From Cinclus cinclus (lineage: Eukaryota; Chordata; Aves; Passeriformes; Cinclidae), in NCBI RefSeq assembly GCF_963662255.1, contig NC_085059.1, positions 2,528,501 through 2,592,500 of the forward strand: a DNA stretch of 64,000 nt, written 5' to 3'. Position 1 is the first letter of the stretch. Each line of letters opens with the position of its first letter. A model generated the notes under the pieces. The model was not told the DNA's origin and searched no databases. It saw nothing but the letters and a program-made list of their open reading frames with translations. Position numbers and translations under genes: made by a program. Positions 60,301 through 64,000 of this stretch are shown piece by piece.

Positions 60301-61563
60301 CACTAGGTACCAACACAGCATTCTAAACTACGTCCAGAACTTGCTGAAGCACTTGGATCACCCACAGCTCCCACTGGAAATTTTCCACAGTGTAACAGTT
60401 TATTCTGTGGGCAGGAAGAAAGCAAAAAAAAATTAATTACAGCAGAGTAAGAAGAAAATACTCCTCCTGAAGTGAGTTAACTACACTAAAGCAGAAGTTG
60501 TGAGCAGGCCAAGTCCATTTTAAGGGCTATACATTTTCTCTTCCACAGTCTTGAAAAGGAAAATGAAGAGACTTTGTTCTGTATGCATATTGTCCACCAT
60601 TTGTTATTGTCTGTCTATTGATGCTTACTTGAAAAACAAAATTTAATTAAACCCCACAGTACTGCATCGCCTGCCTTTGAAATATGCCTGCATTAGTGGA
60701 TCATTACAGCAAATGAAATACAGCTTCATATCGGATTTTTCAAATAACGGCCTAAAACTGTTACAAATTAAATAATACTCCTGCAGAGAGGAATTAAGGG
60801 ACAGTGTTTTTAGCCAGGGCAAAGAGATGTTTACAGATGAAGTCTGGAATGAATATTCCTGGAGGCAATGAAGCACAGAGGTGCCCCAGGGCTCCTCCAG
60901 ATCTTATTGGGAGGGTTTTGTGCACTAGAAACTGGACAAGGAAGGAGTGTGCCAGGGCCAGGTATGTGGAAAGGGCAGTGTCCGCAACCCTCTAAGAATG
61001 TCAGCATTACCAGACAGGGTTTTGGGGTGTGCTGGCACAACCCAGAGAGGTGTTTGTGCATGGGGCAGAGCTCACTGCAGCCACACACCCTCCACATCCT
61101 CTGCAAACCTGGCCAAAGCAGCAGCAGCAGCCACGGAATGAAGCCTTGTACCCACTGGAAGCACTGAAATCGTGGACACCCAGTGGCCAAGGAAAGGGAT
61201 GCAGGAAGGTGCTGTGGTGGCAGGATGAGAAACACATGCACAGGGAGGAGAAAAGCAACAGGAGCTTTGTTATCTAGAGGTAAGCAAAAGCACAAGTGGG
61301 TCAGTGAGTCAGTGCTGACCACAGCAGCAATGCCTGATGTGGAGCACAGCACAGCCAGTGAATATTGCATAAGCCTCACAGCTCTGGCTTCAAGAGATCT
61401 CAAGAGCACCTGGTCTGATGCCAAGTGCTCTTTGACAATTTATTTACTCCAAGAAACCATCTTCCCTAAATAAGAGGAGCCCGTTAGTGGATCCTTCTTC
61501 ACGTGAGCCTGGAAAAGGCTGAACCTGCAGCTCCTGTGGCCTCATCTCCATGGTGATGCACCA

Positions 61564-61570
61564 ACACACA

Positions 61571-61605
<35 letters not shown>
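61564..61605 (+). repeat. (CA)n dinucleotide repeat
   Basis: A CA tract with one ATACA interruption near the start. Confidence 0.97.
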
Positions 61606-61625
61606 TGACTCCAGCAAGAAGGCAA

Positions 61626-61735
61626 ACCTCCCCACAGGAGAGGCTGAACATCGCCAAAGGAGAGGCTGAACCTCCCCAAGGGAGAGGCTGAACATCACCA
61701 AAGGAAAGGCTGAACATCCCCAGGACAAAGGCTGC
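61626..61735 (+). repeat. 22-bp minisatellite, five copies
   Basis: Copies follow the pattern ACMTCNCCAAAGGAGAGGCTGA; the last copy is the most diverged. Confidence 0.9.
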
Positions 61736-62869
61736 AGGTGGCAGAGCTGTCCCCTCACCAGGTGTGCTGCAGGGGTTGGCAGACAGGGCTTTCCTGAGCA
61801 GCAGAGCATGTCTAGGAGCAGCTGGAAATAGAGAAAACCTTGCAAGGGCACCTCTGGATCCATTTTGTAGGAAAACAGCAGATTTCCAGCTGCTGCCCGT
61901 GCCAGGGAGCAGCAACTGAGAGACAAGATCTTGTAGTTCTCATCAGCCTGTGAATTAATTATTTATAGGAAGAAGGTTCAGCATAGAATCATGGAAAGCT
62001 GTCAACTTGCAGTCCATGCATAGCTTGCTGCTCTGTGAACCAGGGACTCCTCACCCCTGCATGGCACAGGATTAAAATCAGCAGCTGTGGCACAAGGGGA
62101 TTCATTACAGCACAGCAACAACGAGCACCGGGAGCCCAAGGCACTAAGAGCACACAGCAACAACCACAGGGATACAGCAAATGCAGCCTAGGATCCTTCC
62201 TAAAGGAAAAATATGGCGTAAAAGGGCACTGGGAGTGATGTAACAGAGCTGGCATGTGGAGCAGCTGGGGAAGGAGACTCTGACAAGGCTCTGTGGGGCC
62301 AGACTGTCAAAGGCAAGGCAAGCACAGCACTCAGGCACCAGCCCAGTGCTCTCCTACCCCTACACCAAAGCCACTAGAGGGATCAACTCCCAGCCCCTCA
62401 CCTGCACACCCCCAAATCTCTCCCATCAGGAGATTCTGGCTTTGTGCTGTGGCAAAGCCTCCCCTGACACTCAAAAGCAGCACCAGCAGCTTGCACAGAG
62501 GATGGAGATTGCTGAGAGGGGGGAGCAATCTGCCAGTGCCACCATCACCAGGCAGTGGGAGCACGACAAGAGCAGGGCACACAGAGGTTAAAAAGGAGCA
62601 GGCTTCACACTCCCAGGTATTGCAGGAAAGGTGCTCATCCCCAGCTCGCCAGCACTCTTCTGAACACAGCCAGGATGAGCTCTGAGCATTTAAAACACAC
62701 CAGAGTGCTGCTCCTGGTTTGCTGGAGGAAATAAAGGGAGTGGGATGTCCCACAGGGAGGAGGGGGAACAGCACAAGCACCTCTGGACGTGCCCTGCTTC
62801 TGCAGTTCAAGGTTAAACACCTCCTTTGCACTCATTCCTGAATCTGCCTCTCTCTAAAGCTGCACCAGG

Positions 62870-63170
62870 TAATTAGAATCATTAGAACTATTATTAGACC
62901 ATAATATTATTATAGCATTTTTGCTACACTTGACATCTGTTGGCTGATAGATTTAACTGGTACATAAGAAATAACTGTGCAGAGATTTCTTGCAAATGAG
63001 CGGCACACAGAAGACGTTAAAGCATTCTGCATTCAAAAAGTCAGTTTTATGGAAGTACACTTGAAATAAAAATTCTAAAATTAAGTTAAACCTTTAATAC
63101 CTCTCGTTAAAGGAATTATTTGGGCTTAAAGTAGGCAACCATTAAAAAAATCCTGACTTTTATTTAGATG
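62870..63170. other. AT-rich block, possible conserved non-coding element
   Basis: Markedly more AT-rich than its surroundings, with many TTAGA/TAATA words and no sign of a mobile element. Nothing coding is seen. Only composition supports this note. Confidence 0.25.
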
Positions 63171-63639
63171 TTTAAAGGCATATGGGTGGCTTGGTACCTC
63201 CAGATCAACACATGCATCTTCTTCCCATCTACTCCAGAGATTTCTAAACCATCCTTCCATCTTCCTTTCCCTCTTTCTGCAGCAGGCACTTGAATTATTT
63301 GGGCCGAGTCTGACTGCAGAGGGAACCAGTATAATCAGGGCTCTTACAACCTGCTGTCTGCAAATCCTATAGAATTATCAGCAAACACACATTCTAGAAT
63401 AAAATACAGCTTCCTGCAGCCCATGAAGCCCAAAGGGCTTTGCAAACTAGACTTGGGATGCAATTTATCCACCACTGAGATTCAGCTGTAATCCAGAGTG
63501 GAACACAACCTTTCCATCCATATTTAACTACAGCACACAGGCCCCTGGAGAAAAGCGAGGAAGAATCCAACAAAAGCCATAGGAATGTTTTAGGGAGACT
63601 GGATTTTTTTCCCCTGGAACTGAAGTCAGGTCAGGGCAC

Positions 63640-63708
63640 CCACTGAGTTGGACTCAGTGATGCTTGTGGGTGCCTTCCAACTCAGAATACTCCATGATTC
63701 TATGACTC
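63640..63708 (+). mobile_element. CR1 LINE 3' terminal fragment
   Basis: GAGTTGGACTCAGTGATGCTTGTGGGTGCCTTCCAACTCAGAATACTCCATGATTCTATGAC matches in order the CR1 end with its ATTCTATGA terminal repeat; only the last 70 bp remain. Confidence 0.85.
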
Positions 63709-64000
63709 CACCATCAGCCATGGACCAGTACAGGAGAACAAAGAGGGCCCAGTGTTTCCATCCTGGTGGTGGTGTCCCTGAAGCACAGCTGGAGTGAACA
63801 GCTGGGTACCACAAGTTACCAGCCTGGAGAGAAGGAAGATATGAACACCACAGGGGAATCCTGTGTTGTCCTCAAATTGGGTAGGGCCCAAATTTCACGG
63901 CACAGTTACACCCATGTGCTAAGAAAGATGGAATAGCAGGTAGAACACTTCAGAAAGTTCAGTTTTTAAACTTCAGGCAGCTGAGCCCAGCAGCCCAGTA

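Larger units (their letters stand above)
46636..64000 (-). other. SIL1: Probable SIL1 intron 1 (to window end)
   Basis: Seventeen kilobases without a recognisable coding exon. CpG dinucleotides stay sparse throughout and I see no promoter-like island, so the first non-coding exon is probably beyond 64000. Open frames here are short, overlap in phase, and lack flanking splice signals that I could defend. Repeats and mobile elements within are listed separately. Confidence 0.65.

Noticed and set aside
46636..64000. Search for the SIL1 promoter and first exon
   Set aside because: No CpG-rich island or convincing first-exon donor found; cannot be placed from this sequence.

Overview
The window looks like a stretch of a bird nuclear genome, most likely a songbird. 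The evidence is the presence of several CR1 LINE fragments ending in the avian-type 3' tail, two passerine-style solo LTR candidates, one old MIR relic, spliced exons with consensus splice sites, and no prokaryote-like gene packing. The species assignment is an inference.

Region 1, 1-24216: a head-to-tail tandem array of a 4.78-kb unit. Five complete units (1-4782, 4783-9564, 9565-14346, 14347-19124, 19125-23897) are followed by a 319-bp partial unit that ends abruptly at about 24216. The array is already inside the unit phase at base 1, so it probably continues to the left. Units differ at only scattered sites. Each unit carries a 174-codon open frame with a hydrophobic leader and an acidic 11-residue repeat (consensus [KQN]DDTEPMEVDE). 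CRE-like sites and a good start context lie upstream. Downstream lie two exact Pumilio-type UGUAAAUA motifs, a cluster of about 22-bp direct repeats and AATAAA. Each unit also holds two CR1 fragments, a diverged inverted repeat pair, a (TTCC)n tract and an opposite-strand AATAAA. I do not recognise the acidic-repeat protein; it is a candidate multicopy gene, not an established one.

Region 2, 24217-44139: AT-mixed non-coding DNA interpreted as an intron of SIL1, with a (CCCAT)n satellite, a GAT microsatellite, minisatellites, CR1 pieces, a probable solo LTR and a MIR relic. I found no further SIL1 exon here.

Region 3, 44140-46635: two exons on the minus strand that match SIL1, the ER nucleotide exchange factor for BiP. 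They are the signal-peptide exon (46521-46635, start codon at 46625) and the next exon (44140-44275), both with consensus splice sites. Exons coding for the armadillo-like core must lie at lower coordinates, beyond or left of the array. This suggests that the macrosatellite sits within the SIL1 transcription unit, which needs flanking sequence to confirm.

Region 4, 46636-64000: probable SIL1 intron 1, non-coding, with CR1 fragments, a second LTR candidate, simple repeats and an AT-rich block. No CpG-island promoter was seen, so the SIL1 promoter is probably beyond 64 kb.
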